A stretch of 41,291 nt of DNA from Mxb001 sp964537955 (GTDB taxonomy: Bacteria; Actinomycetota; Actinomycetes; S36-B12): assembly GCA_964537955.1 (NCBI GenBank), contig CAZICY010000016.1, positions 1 to 41,291 on the forward strand. The letters run 5' to 3'. The position numbers were made by a program, and so were the translations under genes. Below the pieces are notes generated by a model. The model had not been told where the DNA came from, did not search any database, and was given only the letters and a program-made list of their open reading frames with translations. Positions 7,532 to 16,273 of the stretch are shown piece by piece; the first letter of the stretch is position 1; the number at the start of each line of letters is the position of its first letter.

Positions 7532-8377
7532 CTAGGCGCGCAGGCTGTCCTCGAGTGCGCGGCGCATCACGTCCGCGTCAAGATCGCGTCCGGTCCACAG
7601 GCGCGCGTTGGTGAGCGCCTGGTTGACCAGCATGCCGAGGCCCTGGAGGGTGGTCGCACCTCGTGCCGCGGCTCGCTGGAGGAAAGCCGTGTCCGGGGGA
7701 TTCGCCACCACGTCGGCGACCACCATGCCCGGCCGGATCGTCGCGTCGTCCACGTCCGGTGTGTCTGTGCTCGGATGGAAGCCGATCGACGTGGCGTTGA
7801 CCAGGATGTCGACTCCGTCGGGCACGGCGTAGGTGCCTGACCACTGTACGAATCGAGCTGTGGCGGGCGTGCGATCGTCCACGAGCGCCGCGAGCTCCTC
7901 GCCTCGGGCGGACGTGCGGTTGACGATCGTGATCGAGCGCCCCCCCGCGAGCGCCGACTCGACGGCGATGGCCCGCGCCGCGCCCCCGGCACCGAGCACG
8001 ACCATGTCACGGCCCGCGGGGTCGATGACCGTCTGGAGCGAGCGGACGAATCCCTGGCCGTCGGTGTTCTCGCCCGTGAGGTGGCCATCGCGGTTGATGA
8101 CGCAGTTGACGGCACCGATGATCCCCGCCGACGGGGCCATGGCGTCGAGGTAGTCGAGGATGGCGACCTTGTGCGGGATGGAGCAGTTGAAGCCGAGCCA
8201 GCCCATGCCGATCGCCCCGCGCACCGCGTCGCCGAGACGATCCGGGGGCACCTCGCAGTTGACGTACCTGATGTCGAGGCCGGCATGCGCGTACGCCGCT
8301 TCCATCACGGCGACAGTGGGGTTCTGCGCCGCCGACGTGGCGAATGATCCAGTCAGTTCGGCCAGGAATCCGGTCAC
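7532..8377 (-). CDS. Shikimate dehydrogenase-like NADP oxidoreductase (atypical substrate site)
   Basis: 281 aa. The AroE/YdiB fold is recognised by FNCSIPHKVAIL (catalytic-type Lys), IGAVNCVI, GENTDGQGF (Asp pairing with the Lys), nucleotide loop VLGAGGAARAI, NRTSARG, and NATSIGFHP. In standard AroE the N-terminal S-x-S-P motif binds the shikimate carboxylate; here the equivalent region reads SAAQNPTVAVMEAA, so both serines appear replaced. The enzyme may reduce a related cyclic acid (quinate, aminoshikimate or other) rather than 3-dehydroshikimate. GTG 8377 is chosen for the AGGAGGG Shine-Dalgarno 4 nt upstream; an upstream in-frame ATG at 8398 has no such site and lies only 3 nt after the putative -10 box. 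It is divergent from the ProC-like gene. Confidence 0.8.
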   Translation of the reverse strand: MTGFLAELTGSFATSAAQNPTVAVMEAAYAHAGLDIRYVNCEVPPDRLGDAVRGAIGMGWLGFNCSIPHKVAILDYLDAMAPSAGIIGAVNCVINRDGHLTGENTDGQGFVRSLQTVIDPAGRDMVVLGAGGAARAIAVESALAGGRSITIVNRTSARGEELAALVDDRTPATARFVQWSGTYAVPDGVDILVNATSIGFHPSTDTPDVDDATIRPGMVVADVVANPPDTAFLQRAAARGATTLQGLGMLVNQALTNARLWTGRDLDADVMRRALEDSLRA

Positions 8378-8381
8378 GTTG

Positions 8382-8388
8382 CCCTCCT
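8382..8388 (-). promoter_or_regulatory. Strong Shine-Dalgarno deciding the AroE-like start
   Basis: AGGAGGG on the minus strand with a 4-nt spacer (caac) to GTG 8377. It is nearly complementary to the 16S 3' end and argues against the upstream ATG at 8398. Confidence 0.65.
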
Positions 8389-8401
8389 CTGGGTCCATCG
8401 G

Positions 8402-8419
8402 AGCCTAGTGGGCCATGAT
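8402..8419. promoter_or_regulatory. Back-to-back divergent -10 boxes (aroE-like / proC-like)
   Basis: TAGGCT on the minus strand (8407-8402) would start the aroE-like transcript about 6 nt downstream, giving a short SD-bearing leader. CATGAT on the plus strand (8414-8419) is exactly 6 nt before ATG 8426. The two boxes are only 6 bp apart, so two polymerases could not bind at once. Confidence 0.4.
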
Positions 8420-8425
8420 GCGCGC

Positions 8426-9199
8426 ATGGCCAGCATCGGATTCCTGGGAGTGGGCGCGATCTCCGAGGCCATGGTGCGCGCCATGGCCGAGCGAGAGGGC
8501 GCCGCTGATGCCCTCCTGCTGTCACCCCGGTCGGCGGAGCGTTCCGAGCGCCTGGCCGCGGAGTTCGCGCAGTGCGAGCGACTCGACTCCAACCAGGCTG
8601 TCGTCGACGCCAGCGACATCGTCGTCCTCGGGATGCGACCGCAGCAGGTCGATGAGGCCCTGTCTGACCTGCGCTTCCGAGATGACCAGGTCATCGCGAG
8701 CCTCATCGCCGGCACCCCTCCTAGCGGCATCGCACCGCTGGTCGCTCCCGCGACGCGCGTGTGCCAGCTCATCCCGCTCCCGGCCATCGCGCTGCGGCGC
8801 GGACCGCTCGTCATCAGCCCTCCCCTGCCCGAGGTGGTGGCAGCCATGGAGGGACTTGGCGAGATCATCACCCTGCAGGACGAATCGCTCATCCGCACCC
8901 TGAGTTGCGCATCGGCATTCATGTCGACGTACTACGAGCTGCAGAACTCCCTCATCGACTGGATCGCGGCGCAGGGTATCGACGCGGCGACCGCGTCGCG
9001 CTACGTGCGGGCAGAACTCGACGGCCTCGCCGCGGTCGGCTGGGCGACGCCTGATGCCGAGCGGGCTGACCTGCCGCAGGAGCATCAGACCAGGGGCGGG
9101 CTCAACGAGCGCGTAAGAGACCGCCTTCTGGAGACTGGCTGGTTCGACAGCCTCGTGAGAGCGATCGACGATGTCTATCGCACGGCGCGACTGCGGTAG
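8426..9199 (+). CDS. Pyrroline-5-carboxylate reductase-family protein
   Basis: 257 aa. The N-terminus ASIGFLGVGAISEAMVRAM is a Rossmann dinucleotide motif (GxGxxxxA-like) in the ProC arrangement. LLLSPRSAERSERLA marks the 2'-phosphate-binding region, DIVVLGMRPQQVDEAL is the typical 'VKPQ' equivalent, and VIASLIAGTPPSGI follows. The C-terminal dimerisation half is divergent: the usual threonine-rich 'SGSGPAY' segment reads SCASAFMSTYYELQ, and the tail DLPQEHQTRGGLNERVRDRL loosely matches the conserved TPGGTT... region. It is therefore a family member, perhaps not proline-biosynthetic. ATG 8426 is chosen for motif position and for CATGAT 6 nt upstream. Confidence 0.7.
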   Translation: MASIGFLGVGAISEAMVRAMAEREGAADALLLSPRSAERSERLAAEFAQCERLDSNQAVVDASDIVVLGMRPQQVDEALSDLRFRDDQVIASLIAGTPPSGIAPLVAPATRVCQLIPLPAIALRRGPLVISPPLPEVVAAMEGLGEIITLQDESLIRTLSCASAFMSTYYELQNSLIDWIAAQGIDAATASRYVRAELDGLAAVGWATPDAERADLPQEHQTRGGLNERVRDRLLETGWFDSLVRAIDDVYRTARLR

Positions 9200-9224
9200 G
9201 GATGCCGCTCGTGGAGCGGGCACC

Positions 9225-9230
9225 TATAGT
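9225..9230 (+). promoter_or_regulatory. Leaderless -10 box for the hydrolase-ABC fusion
   Basis: TATAGT, 6 nt (cgagcg), then ATG 9237. It is the closest match to a consensus -10 among the leaderless promoters; no convincing -35 is seen. Confidence 0.65.
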
Positions 9231-9236
9231 CGAGCG

Positions 9237-11708
9237 ATGCGCGCATTCCTCGGGGGCACTGCTGTTGCCGTGCTCGCGCTCATCTCGGTCGTGAGCGCGC
9301 CGTCGGCCCACGCGCAGGTCGAGCCCGTCGCGATGATGCTGGCCGGCGCGCCGGCCTCAGCCACGGATGCCACACCCGTGCAGCTGGATGTGGACGTCTA
9401 CGTCCCCCAGGCGACTCCGGCCCCGGCTGTCCTGCTCGCTCACGGCTTCGGCGGCACCAAGGAGGGCGCAGCCGAGGAGGCCCAACTCCTCGTCGATGCG
9501 GGCTACGTCGTGCTGGCCTACACGGCCCGGGGATTCGGCGAATCGACCGGGCTCATCTCGATGAACGCGCCGGATTTCGAGGTGGCTGACGCCTCCGCCC
9601 TCATCGACTACCTCGCCAGCCTGGCCAGCGTGAGCCAGGAGTCGCCCGGCGACCCGGTGGTGGGAGTGGCCGGGGGCTCCTACGGCGGTGCCCTGGCGCT
9701 CCTCCTGGCCGGCTACGACGATCGCGTGGACGCCGTCGCCGCGGACATCACCTGGAACGACCTCGAGACCTCGCTCTTCGCGCAGTCGGCCGTCGACGGG
9801 GTGCAGCCGGGGGTGCTCAAGAGCCTGTGGACCTCGCTCTTCTTCTCGTCGGGCCTCGGTCTCGAGCCGGGCCAGCCGGTCACCGAGTGCGGGCGCTTCA
9901 CACCGCAGTGGTGCGCGGCGTACGTCGAGGCCGTGACGCGAAGCATCGTGTCTCCCGCCGCGTCCGAGTTGATGGCCCAGTCATCCCCGCGCAGCATCGC
10001 TGACCGCATCACGGCTCCCGTCCTGCTGGGCGCAGGCCAGGCGGACTCGCTCTTCCCGCTCACGCAGGCCAATGCCAACGCCGAGCAGATCGTCAATGCC
10101 CCGGTCAAGGTCGTCTGGCATGCCGGCGGCCATGACGGGGGAATCGCGGAGACCGATCGACTCCGTGCGCTCACGCAGGCGTGGTTCAACCAGCACCTGC
10201 GTGGCGGGCCCGCGGTGAGCGACGACTTCGAGGTCTCCCTCGTCGAGGCGTCCGCCCTCAGCGACCGAGACCCGGGCACCGTCGACGTGCTGTCCGCGCC
10301 CGACTATCCGGGGATCTTCGGCGATGGGACGACCGAGGTGTCTCTCGCAGCCCCGCCCCAGCAGGTGCTCGCCCCCGCGGGAGGTGCGCCCGCGGCGATC
10401 ACCTCCCTTCCTGGCGCGGGTGGCCTCGCGAGGTTGGCGGGCGACCTGCTCGCGGTGCCCCTGCCCGGCCAGACCGCGGGCTTCTTCACCGAGGCCCTCC
10501 CGACATCGATGCGCATCGTGGGTGCCACGCGCGCACGGATCACGGTGAGCAGCGACCGGCCCGTGGACGAGGCGGTCCTCTTTGCATCGCTGCGCGTCGT
10601 GAGCGCCAACGGTCGCCAGTCACTGCCCCAGGGGCTCGTCGCCCCGGTCCGCATCGAGGACCTCGGGCCCGAGCCGGTCACCGTCGACGTCGTGCTGCCG
10701 GGCATCGTCACGGAAGCGGCTGCCGGGGACCGCCTCGCGCTGGTCCTCGCGACGACCGACCAGGGCTATCGCATGCCACCGGGGCCGGCTGTCTACACCG
10801 TCTCCGCTGAGGGGCCCCTGCTGCTCCCCGGGCTCCAGGGCACCACCGCATCTGTCGGGGTGCCGCCCTGGGCGTGGCCGCTCGGTGCGATCGTCATCAC
10901 CGCCCTCATCTGGATCGTGGTGGCGCTGCTGAAGCCGCGCGACCGCGCCGGGCAGGCGCGACCCGAGCTTGCCTCCGTGCCGCTGGCCACGCGCGATCTC
11001 GCGAAGGAGTTCAAGGGCGGTCTCAAGGCGGTCGACGGCGTGACGTTCGAGGTGCCCCCCGGTGTCGTGCTCGGACTCCTCGGGCCCAACGGCGCCGGCA
11101 AGACGACCACCATGCGGATGGCCATGGGCCTCATCCGCCCCACCGGTGGCGACACGTGGATCTTCGGCCAGCATGTGCGGCCGGGGTCGCCCGTGCTCGC
11201 GCGCGTGGGCAGCTTCATCGAGGGCCCGGGCTTCCTGCCGCATCTCACCGGACGCCAGAACCTCGACCTGTTCTGGCGTGCGAGTGGACGCGAAGGAGGG
11301 GATCCGCATCTCGACCAGGTGCTCGAGATCGCGGGACTGGGCACAGCGATCGACAGGAAAGTGCGCACCTACAGCCAGGGCATGCGCCAGCGTCTTGGTA
11401 TCGCCCAGGCGATGCTGGGCCTTCCGGACCTCCTGGTGCTCGATGAGCCCACCAACGGTCTCGATCCGCCTCAGATCCGCGAGATGCGCCAGGTCATGCA
11501 CGACTACGCCGCGTCAGGCAAGACGGTCATCGTCTCCTCGCACCTGCTGAGCGAGGTCGAGCAGACCTGCTCTCACGTGGTGGTGATGAACCACGGTCAC
11601 CTGATCTACTCCGGGACCGTCGAGGACCTCCTCGCCGGTCGCAGCGGACTGCGCCTCGAGGATGTCTTCCTCGAGCTCGTGGGGGAAGGGCACAGGGTGG
11701 ACCAGTGA
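9237..11708 (+). CDS. Fusion: exported CocE/X-Pro-peptidase-like hydrolase + TM + ABC ATPase
   Basis: 823 aa. Order: signal peptide (1-26, ending APSAHA-QV); alpha/beta hydrolase (about 40-325) with nucleophile elbow GGSYGG (Ser148), probable Asp270 in LLGAGQADSLF and His299 in WHAGGHDGG; a beta-rich PepX_C-like domain (about 345-535); one TM helix (about 547-567); then a complete ABC ATPase with Walker A GPNGAGKT (616-623), signature SQGMRQR (713-719), Walker B LLVLDEP (732-738) and H-loop His769. The topology implies an extracytoplasmic peptidase/esterase tethered to a cytoplasmic NBD in one chain. The next gene is the matching ABC-2 permease, overlapping by 1 nt (TGATG). The ATPase resembles NatA/CcmA-type exporters. 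I see no frameshift, so this is a real continuous frame. The start is set by the leaderless TATAGT box. Confidence 0.88.
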   Translation: MRAFLGGTAVAVLALISVVSAPSAHAQVEPVAMMLAGAPASATDATPVQLDVDVYVPQATPAPAVLLAHGFGGTKEGAAEEAQLLVDAGYVVLAYTARGFGESTGLISMNAPDFEVADASALIDYLASLASVSQESPGDPVVGVAGGSYGGALALLLAGYDDRVDAVAADITWNDLETSLFAQSAVDGVQPGVLKSLWTSLFFSSGLGLEPGQPVTECGRFTPQWCAAYVEAVTRSIVSPAASELMAQSSPRSIADRITAPVLLGAGQADSLFPLTQANANAEQIVNAPVKVVWHAGGHDGGIAETDRLRALTQAWFNQHLRGGPAVSDDFEVSLVEASALSDRDPGTVDVLSAPDYPGIFGDGTTEVSLAAPPQQVLAPAGGAPAAITSLPGAGGLARLAGDLLAVPLPGQTAGFFTEALPTSMRIVGATRARITVSSDRPVDEAVLFASLRVVSANGRQSLPQGLVAPVRIEDLGPEPVTVDVVLPGIVTEAAAGDRLALVLATTDQGYRMPPGPAVYTVSAEGPLLLPGLQGTTASVGVPPWAWPLGAIVITALIWIVVALLKPRDRAGQARPELASVPLATRDLAKEFKGGLKAVDGVTFEVPPGVVLGLLGPNGAGKTTTMRMAMGLIRPTGGDTWIFGQHVRPGSPVLARVGSFIEGPGFLPHLTGRQNLDLFWRASGREGGDPHLDQVLEIAGLGTAIDRKVRTYSQGMRQRLGIAQAMLGLPDLLVLDEPTNGLDPPQIREMRQVMHDYAASGKTVIVSSHLLSEVEQTCSHVVVMNHGHLIYSGTVEDLLAGRSGLRLEDVFLELVGEGHRVDQ

Positions 11709-12574
11709 TGTCGAGTGAGGCGGTGAGCACCGCAGTCGAGACCCCCTACGTCGCCCGCGACACGCTCACGGTGCGGGTCGAACTCATCCGGCAGCTGCGT
11801 CGCCGGCGCACTCTCGTCGCCTTCGGCCTGGCAGTCGCGCTGCCCCTCATCGTCGTCGCGGCCGTCAAGCTCGGTCCGCAGTCGCGTGGGTTCGGTGATG
11901 GAGACCTCGACCTCGTGGGGCTCGCGACCGCCGGTCCGTGGAACTTCACCCTCACGATGCTGCTCTTCGCCTCGGGCTTCCTGCTTACGATCATCGCGGC
12001 GATGTTCCTCGGCGATACGGTCGCTAGCGAGGCGTCGTGGTCGACCATGCGCTATCTGCTCGCAGCTCCCGTGCCGCGACGGCGCTTCCTTCGCGCGAAG
12101 ATGATCGTGGGCCTCATCCTCACGGCGATCACGTTGCTCATCCTCGTGGCGGTCGCCTTCCTCATCGCCCTCGTCGTCTTCGGGTCGGCCCCGCTCACCA
12201 GTCCCCTGGGCGGATCCTTCGACGTCGCCACGTCGTGGCAGCGTCTCGGCATCGTCACGGCCTACATCGGCATCCAGCTCCTCATCCCGGCGGGCATCGC
12301 CTTCCTCATGAGCGTGCTCACAGACGTCCCGCTGGGCGCCGTCGGCGCGGCGGTCGTGATCGTCATCGTCCTGAACATCCTCGACGCGATCGACGCCCTC
12401 GGGGACCTCAGGCGGTTCCTCCCCACCGACTACGGCGGTGCGTGGGCTGATGCGCTGGGCCAGCAGATCGCCTGGGGCGACATGGCGATCGGGGCGTCGT
12501 ACGCCCTGGTGACTTTCGCAGTGCTGGCCGCGATCGCGGTGCTGCGATTCGATCGCAAGGACGTCCTCTCCTAG
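11708..12574 (+). CDS. ABC-2-type permease, partner of the hydrolase-ATPase fusion
   Basis: 288 aa. A cytoplasmic N-terminus (DTLTVRVELIRQLRRRRT) precedes about six TM helices: about 38-55, 78-100, 130-155, 180-205, 212-235 and 255-275. LGDTVASEASWSTMRYLLAAPVPRRRFLRAK is the typical ABC-2 segment after TM2. It should form the membrane channel with the NBD of the preceding protein. ATG 11708 overlaps the upstream TGA (TGATG), indicating translational coupling; an in-frame GTG sits one codon earlier. It ends 51 nt before the MFS gene. Confidence 0.88.
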   Translation: MSSEAVSTAVETPYVARDTLTVRVELIRQLRRRRTLVAFGLAVALPLIVVAAVKLGPQSRGFGDGDLDLVGLATAGPWNFTLTMLLFASGFLLTIIAAMFLGDTVASEASWSTMRYLLAAPVPRRRFLRAKMIVGLILTAITLLILVAVAFLIALVVFGSAPLTSPLGGSFDVATSWQRLGIVTAYIGIQLLIPAGIAFLMSVLTDVPLGAVGAAVVIVIVLNILDAIDALGDLRRFLPTDYGGAWADALGQQIAWGDMAIGASYALVTFAVLAAIAVLRFDRKDVLS

Positions 12575-12625
12575 TCCGCGTCCAGACCCCGCTCTGGCAG
12601 GATGACCGCGACTGGGGGAGGTCGC

Positions 12626-14242
12626 ATGACATCGGAAGCCGCGAGCGGCACAGCATCGTCGCCTGCAGCGCAGGTGCCGCGCCGCGCCGGCGTGGTCCTC
12701 ACGGCGCTGATCCTCGCTGCCATCGTGGCCAACCTCAATCTCAGCGTCGCCAACGTCGCGCTGCCCGATATCGGTCGTTCCCTCGATGCGAGCCAGACCG
12801 AGCTCAATCTCATCGCGATCGGCTGCACGCTGGGACTGGCCATGTCCGTGCTCTACCTGGGCGCACTGGGCGATCGCTACGGCCGCAAGCTCATGCTGCT
12901 TCTCGGCATGGCCCTCACGCTGCCGGCCAGTGCCATCTCGGCGTGGGCACCGGATGGGCCCATCCTCATCGGCGGGCGCATCTTCACCGGAGTCGCCGCC
13001 GGCCTGGCCTACCCCACGACGCTGGCCCTGATCACGGCGCTGTGGGGTCCTGGCAAGGCGCGGGTCAAGGCCATCGCCCTGTGGTCGGGCATCGGCAGCG
13101 GCGGTGCCGTGCTCGGGCCCGTCATCGCCGGCACGCTGCTCGAGTGGTTCTGGTGGGGTTCGGTCTTCCTCATCGCCGTGCCGCCCGCCATCGTCGCCTT
13201 CATCCTCGTGTGGAAGTTCGTCCCCGCTCACGTCAATGAGTCGACGGAGCCCGTCGACAACCTCGGCGGCATCCTCTCCGTCATCATGATCGCCCTACTC
13301 GTGCTGGGCCTCAGCACGATCGCCGCCCCGGGGCAGTTGCTCCCCTCGCTGCTCATGATGGGCTTGTCCCTCCTGGTCGGTGCGGCCTTCGTCGTCCGCC
13401 AGAAGCGGGCAGCCAACCCGCTCTACGACCTTCACTATGCGGCTCGCCGGATCTTCTGGGTGGCCGCGATCAGCGGCATGATCGTCTTCGGCTCGCTCAT
13501 GGGCTCGCTCTTTATCGGTCAGCAGTTCCTCCAGGACGTGCTGCAGTACTCGACCCTTGCTGCTGGATTCGCGATCCTTCCCTCCGCATTCCTGATGATC
13601 GCCGTGTCACCGCTGTCCGCTCGCCTCATCAACGCGATCGGCTCACGCGACACGCTCCTCATCGGAACGGGACTCGTCGTCGTGGCCTTCGTCGTCATGC
13701 TCGTGCTGTGGCGCGAGGGCACCCCCTACTGGCAGGTCGGTGTGGCCTACGCCCTTATCGGGGCGGGCGCGGGCATCGCACTCGCCCCCGCATCACGCGC
13801 GCTCACGAGTTCGGTGCCCGTCGACCGCGTCGGCATGGCGTCTGCGACCTCCGACCTGCAGCGCGATCTCGGTGGATCGGTCATGCAGGCCCTCCTGGGG
13901 TCCCTGCTCACCGCGGGCTACGCCGCTGCGATGGTGACGCAGATCGGCCAGAGCCCTGATGCCGCGCAGGTCACGTCCTCCACGCAGGCGGCCCTACAGA
14001 AGTCCTTCACCACCGCGCAGTCGCTCAGCGAGCAGTACCCGCAGTACGCCTCCGAGATCCTCGAGGCAGCGCGGCAATCCTTCCTCACCGGCGCCAACTG
14101 GGCGTACGCCGCGGCCATCGTCGCGGGGCTGGTCGCGATGGCGTTGGTGCGTTTCGCCTACCCGGGCAAGGCCGGGGAGACGGCCCTCCTCGCGACGTAC
14201 GCCGAGGAGGACGCGACTCCCGCGGCCTCGCCTAGTAGCTGA
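12626..14242 (+). CDS. MFS transporter, DHA2 (14-TM) drug-exporter type
   Basis: 538 aa, with about 14 TM helices. It has GDRYGRKLML after TM2 (MFS motif A), NLSVANVALPDIGRSL in TM1 as in EmrB/QacA-type members, and GPVIAGTLLEWFWWGSVFLIAVPPAIV, the DHA2-typical motif C region near TM5. A large loop before the last TM (about 430-490) is usual for this family. It likely exports amphipathic compounds by proton antiport; the substrate is unknown. ATG 12626 is chosen for GGGGGAGG with a 4-nt spacer; an in-frame ATG at 12602 lacks a ribosome site. The 3' end overlaps the convergent livM-like gene by 11 bp. Confidence 0.9.
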   Translation: MTSEAASGTASSPAAQVPRRAGVVLTALILAAIVANLNLSVANVALPDIGRSLDASQTELNLIAIGCTLGLAMSVLYLGALGDRYGRKLMLLLGMALTLPASAISAWAPDGPILIGGRIFTGVAAGLAYPTTLALITALWGPGKARVKAIALWSGIGSGGAVLGPVIAGTLLEWFWWGSVFLIAVPPAIVAFILVWKFVPAHVNESTEPVDNLGGILSVIMIALLVLGLSTIAAPGQLLPSLLMMGLSLLVGAAFVVRQKRAANPLYDLHYAARRIFWVAAISGMIVFGSLMGSLFIGQQFLQDVLQYSTLAAGFAILPSAFLMIAVSPLSARLINAIGSRDTLLIGTGLVVVAFVVMLVLWREGTPYWQVGVAYALIGAGAGIALAPASRALTSSVPVDRVGMASATSDLQRDLGGSVMQALLGSLLTAGYAAAMVTQIGQSPDAAQVTSSTQAALQKSFTTAQSLSEQYPQYASEILEAARQSFLTGANWAYAAAIVAGLVAMALVRFAYPGKAGETALLATYAEEDATPAASPSS

Positions 14243-15377
14243 ATGGCCAGGCTTTGAAGTAGTTGCGCAATCGAAGCCATAGTCCGTAGAGCCCACGTGG
14301 CTCGAGGATGAGGAACAGGATGATGAGCAGGCCGAAGATGATGGTCTGCAACTCGAAGACATTGAGCAGTCCGCCCTCGCCGATGCCGCCGAAGCCGGGG
14401 ATGAACCCGGTGAGGGTGTTGACGAGCTTGGGCAGCATCACCACGAAGATCGCGCCCATGATCGAGCCGCTGATGGTCGCGAGGCCGCCGATGAAGACGA
14501 CGGCGAGGAAGTCGATGGACAGGAAGATGTTCCACGTCTCCGGTGAGATGCGCCCGATGACGATGGAGAGCAGGGCACCTGAGATGCCGGCGTAGAACGA
14601 CGACACCGTGAAGGCCAGGGTCTTGGTGCGAAGCAGCGAGACCCCCATCACCTCAGCGGCCACGTCGCGGTCGCGCACGGCCGCGAAGTTGCGACCGAAG
14701 CGCGAGCGCACGAAGTTGCGCGCACCGAAGGCCATGACGAGGAAGATCACCAGGCAGGCCACATAGAAGACCGTGAAGCGGTCGATGCGGTAGCCGAGGA
14801 TCGTCTGGTTGGAGAACAGGTCGAAGCCGAGGAACACCGGCTCCGCGGGGGCACGGCCCACGCCGGCGCCGCCCGTGATGGGCTTCGCCTCCTTGAAGAT
14901 GTGCTCGCCGATGAACACCAGGCCCAGGGTGAGGATTGCGAGATAGAGCCCTCTCACGCGAGCGGCTAAGGGCGCGAGGACGAAGGCGACCAGCGCGGGT
15001 ACGAGCCCGGCCAGCGGCAGCCAGATGACCATGTCGAGCCCGAGTCCGATGACGTCGCCCTGGGCCTCGCCGCCGAGCACGGCTGCGGTGTAGGCGCCAA
15101 CGCCCATGAAGAACGCCTGGCCCAGTGAGACCTGGCCGGCGTAGCCCGTGAGGATGTTGAGGCCGATGCCGCCGATCGCGAAGATGAGGACGGTCGTGAG
15201 CAGGGCAACCCAGTCGCGCGTGAGGAAGAAGGGGATGATCGCCATAGCGATGATCCCGACGATGACCCAGTTGCGCTTGACGCGGGTGTTGAAGATCGAC
15301 ATCTCCCGCGCGTAGCTCGTGAAGAGCTGGGGGCGTCCCTTGACAGTACGCAGCGATGCCTTGGTCGCGGTGGTCAT
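14232..15377 (-). CDS. livM: Branched-chain-amino-acid-type ABC permease LivM
   Basis: 381 aa, longer than the usual ~320-350 because of a polar N-terminal extension of about 30 residues (TKASLRTVKGRPQLFTSYAREM). About ten TM helices follow, with the LivM hallmarks GIGLNILTGYAGQVSLGQAFFMGVGAY and GLYLAILTLG, and the EAA-like loop VRDRDVAAEVMGVSLLRTKTLAFTVSSFYAGISGAL that docks on the ATPases. Last gene of the operon; its ATG overlaps the livH-like stop (ATGA). The substrate is probably not simply leucine, given the acyl-CoA ligase in the operon. Confidence 0.88.
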   Translation of the reverse strand: MTTATKASLRTVKGRPQLFTSYAREMSIFNTRVKRNWVIVGIIAMAIIPFFLTRDWVALLTTVLIFAIGGIGLNILTGYAGQVSLGQAFFMGVGAYTAAVLGGEAQGDVIGLGLDMVIWLPLAGLVPALVAFVLAPLAARVRGLYLAILTLGLVFIGEHIFKEAKPITGGAGVGRAPAEPVFLGFDLFSNQTILGYRIDRFTVFYVACLVIFLVMAFGARNFVRSRFGRNFAAVRDRDVAAEVMGVSLLRTKTLAFTVSSFYAGISGALLSIVIGRISPETWNIFLSIDFLAVVFIGGLATISGSIMGAIFVVMLPKLVNTLTGFIPGFGGIGEGGLLNVFELQTIIFGLLIILFLILEPRGLYGLWLRLRNYFKAWPFSY

Positions 15378-16270
15378 ACCCGCACCACCTCCTTGGTCCC
15401 GAAGAGGCCATATGGCCGGACCATCAAGACGATGATCATGATGATGTAGGGCACGATCACGTCGAAGTTGGCACCCAGCCAGGGGGCGTAGATCGGCTGG
15501 TAGGTGCGTGTCAGGGACTCCGCGACGCCGATGATGAGGCCGGCGATGACGGACCCCTTGATGGAGTCGAGCCCGCCGAGGATGATCACCGGGAGCGCCT
15601 TGAGCGCGACGAGCGCCACGGTCGTCTCCACACCGGAGCTGCCCGCGGTGAGCAGGGCGCCCGCCAGGGCGGCCATGGCTGCTGCGATTCCCCAGGACAG
15701 CCCGAACATGCGGCCCACGTTGATTCCCTGGGCCAGGCTCGTCTCCTGGTCGAACGCGGTGGCGCGCATGGCCAGGCCCGTGCGCGATCGGGTGAGGAAG
15801 AGCCCCACGATCGCGATCGCGGCCAGTGCGATGACCAGGCGCGCGATGTCGACCGTGAAGAGGCGCGCACCCAAGACGTCGACCGTGTTGAGGCCGAAGG
15901 GGTCGTTGACGGTGAGGAGCTCGGAGCCGATGAGGCGCCCGGCGACGATGAGCAGGATGATGAAGATGCCGACCGTGACCGTGGCCGCCGAGAAGGCGGG
16001 GCGTCCCACCATGGGTCGCAGGGCGATGCGCTCGATGATCATGCCGATGATGGCCATGACCGCCATGCCGAGAAGCACCGAAAGCCAGAAGGGCAGGCCG
16101 ATGGCGTTGCCGAACGAGCCGGTGAAGAAGGCGCCGAGGATCATGAGTGCCGGGGTGGCGAAGTTGATGACCCCGGTGGCGCGGTAGACGATCACGAAGG
16201 ACACGCCGAGCACGGCGTAGAGACCGCCGAGGCCGAGGCCCCGGACCAGGGATTCGATGAGGTCCGTCAT
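15374..16270 (-). CDS. livH: Branched-chain-amino-acid-type ABC permease LivH
   Basis: 298 aa, about eight TM helices. LivH hallmarks are GLGLGGLYAVLGVSFVIVYRATGVINFATP at the N-terminus, FDQETSLAQGINVGRMFGLSWGIAAAMAALAGALL (docking loop) and LGGLDSIKGSVIAGLIIGVAESL. Standard family length. It starts 3 nt after the stop of the acyl-CoA ligase gene and overlaps livM by 4 nt, so it is co-transcribed and coupled. Confidence 0.9.
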   Translation of the reverse strand: MTDLIESLVRGLGLGGLYAVLGVSFVIVYRATGVINFATPALMILGAFFTGSFGNAIGLPFWLSVLLGMAVMAIIGMIIERIALRPMVGRPAFSAATVTVGIFIILLIVAGRLIGSELLTVNDPFGLNTVDVLGARLFTVDIARLVIALAAIAIVGLFLTRSRTGLAMRATAFDQETSLAQGINVGRMFGLSWGIAAAMAALAGALLTAGSSGVETTVALVALKALPVIILGGLDSIKGSVIAGLIIGVAESLTRTYQPIYAPWLGANFDVIVPYIIMIIVLMVRPYGLFGTKEVVRV

Positions 16271-16273
16271 GGC

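Noticed and set aside
8398..8398. ATG at 8398 (minus) as start of the AroE-like gene.
   Set aside because: It is only 3 nt after the -10 box and has no ribosome site, whereas GTG 8377 has AGGAGGG at good spacing.
11606..13231. A 541-codon minus-strand frame with Asp/Glu/Arg-rich translation.
   Set aside because: It is antisense to the ABC permease and MFS gene; the charge-rich composition is the mirror of hydrophobic TM codons.
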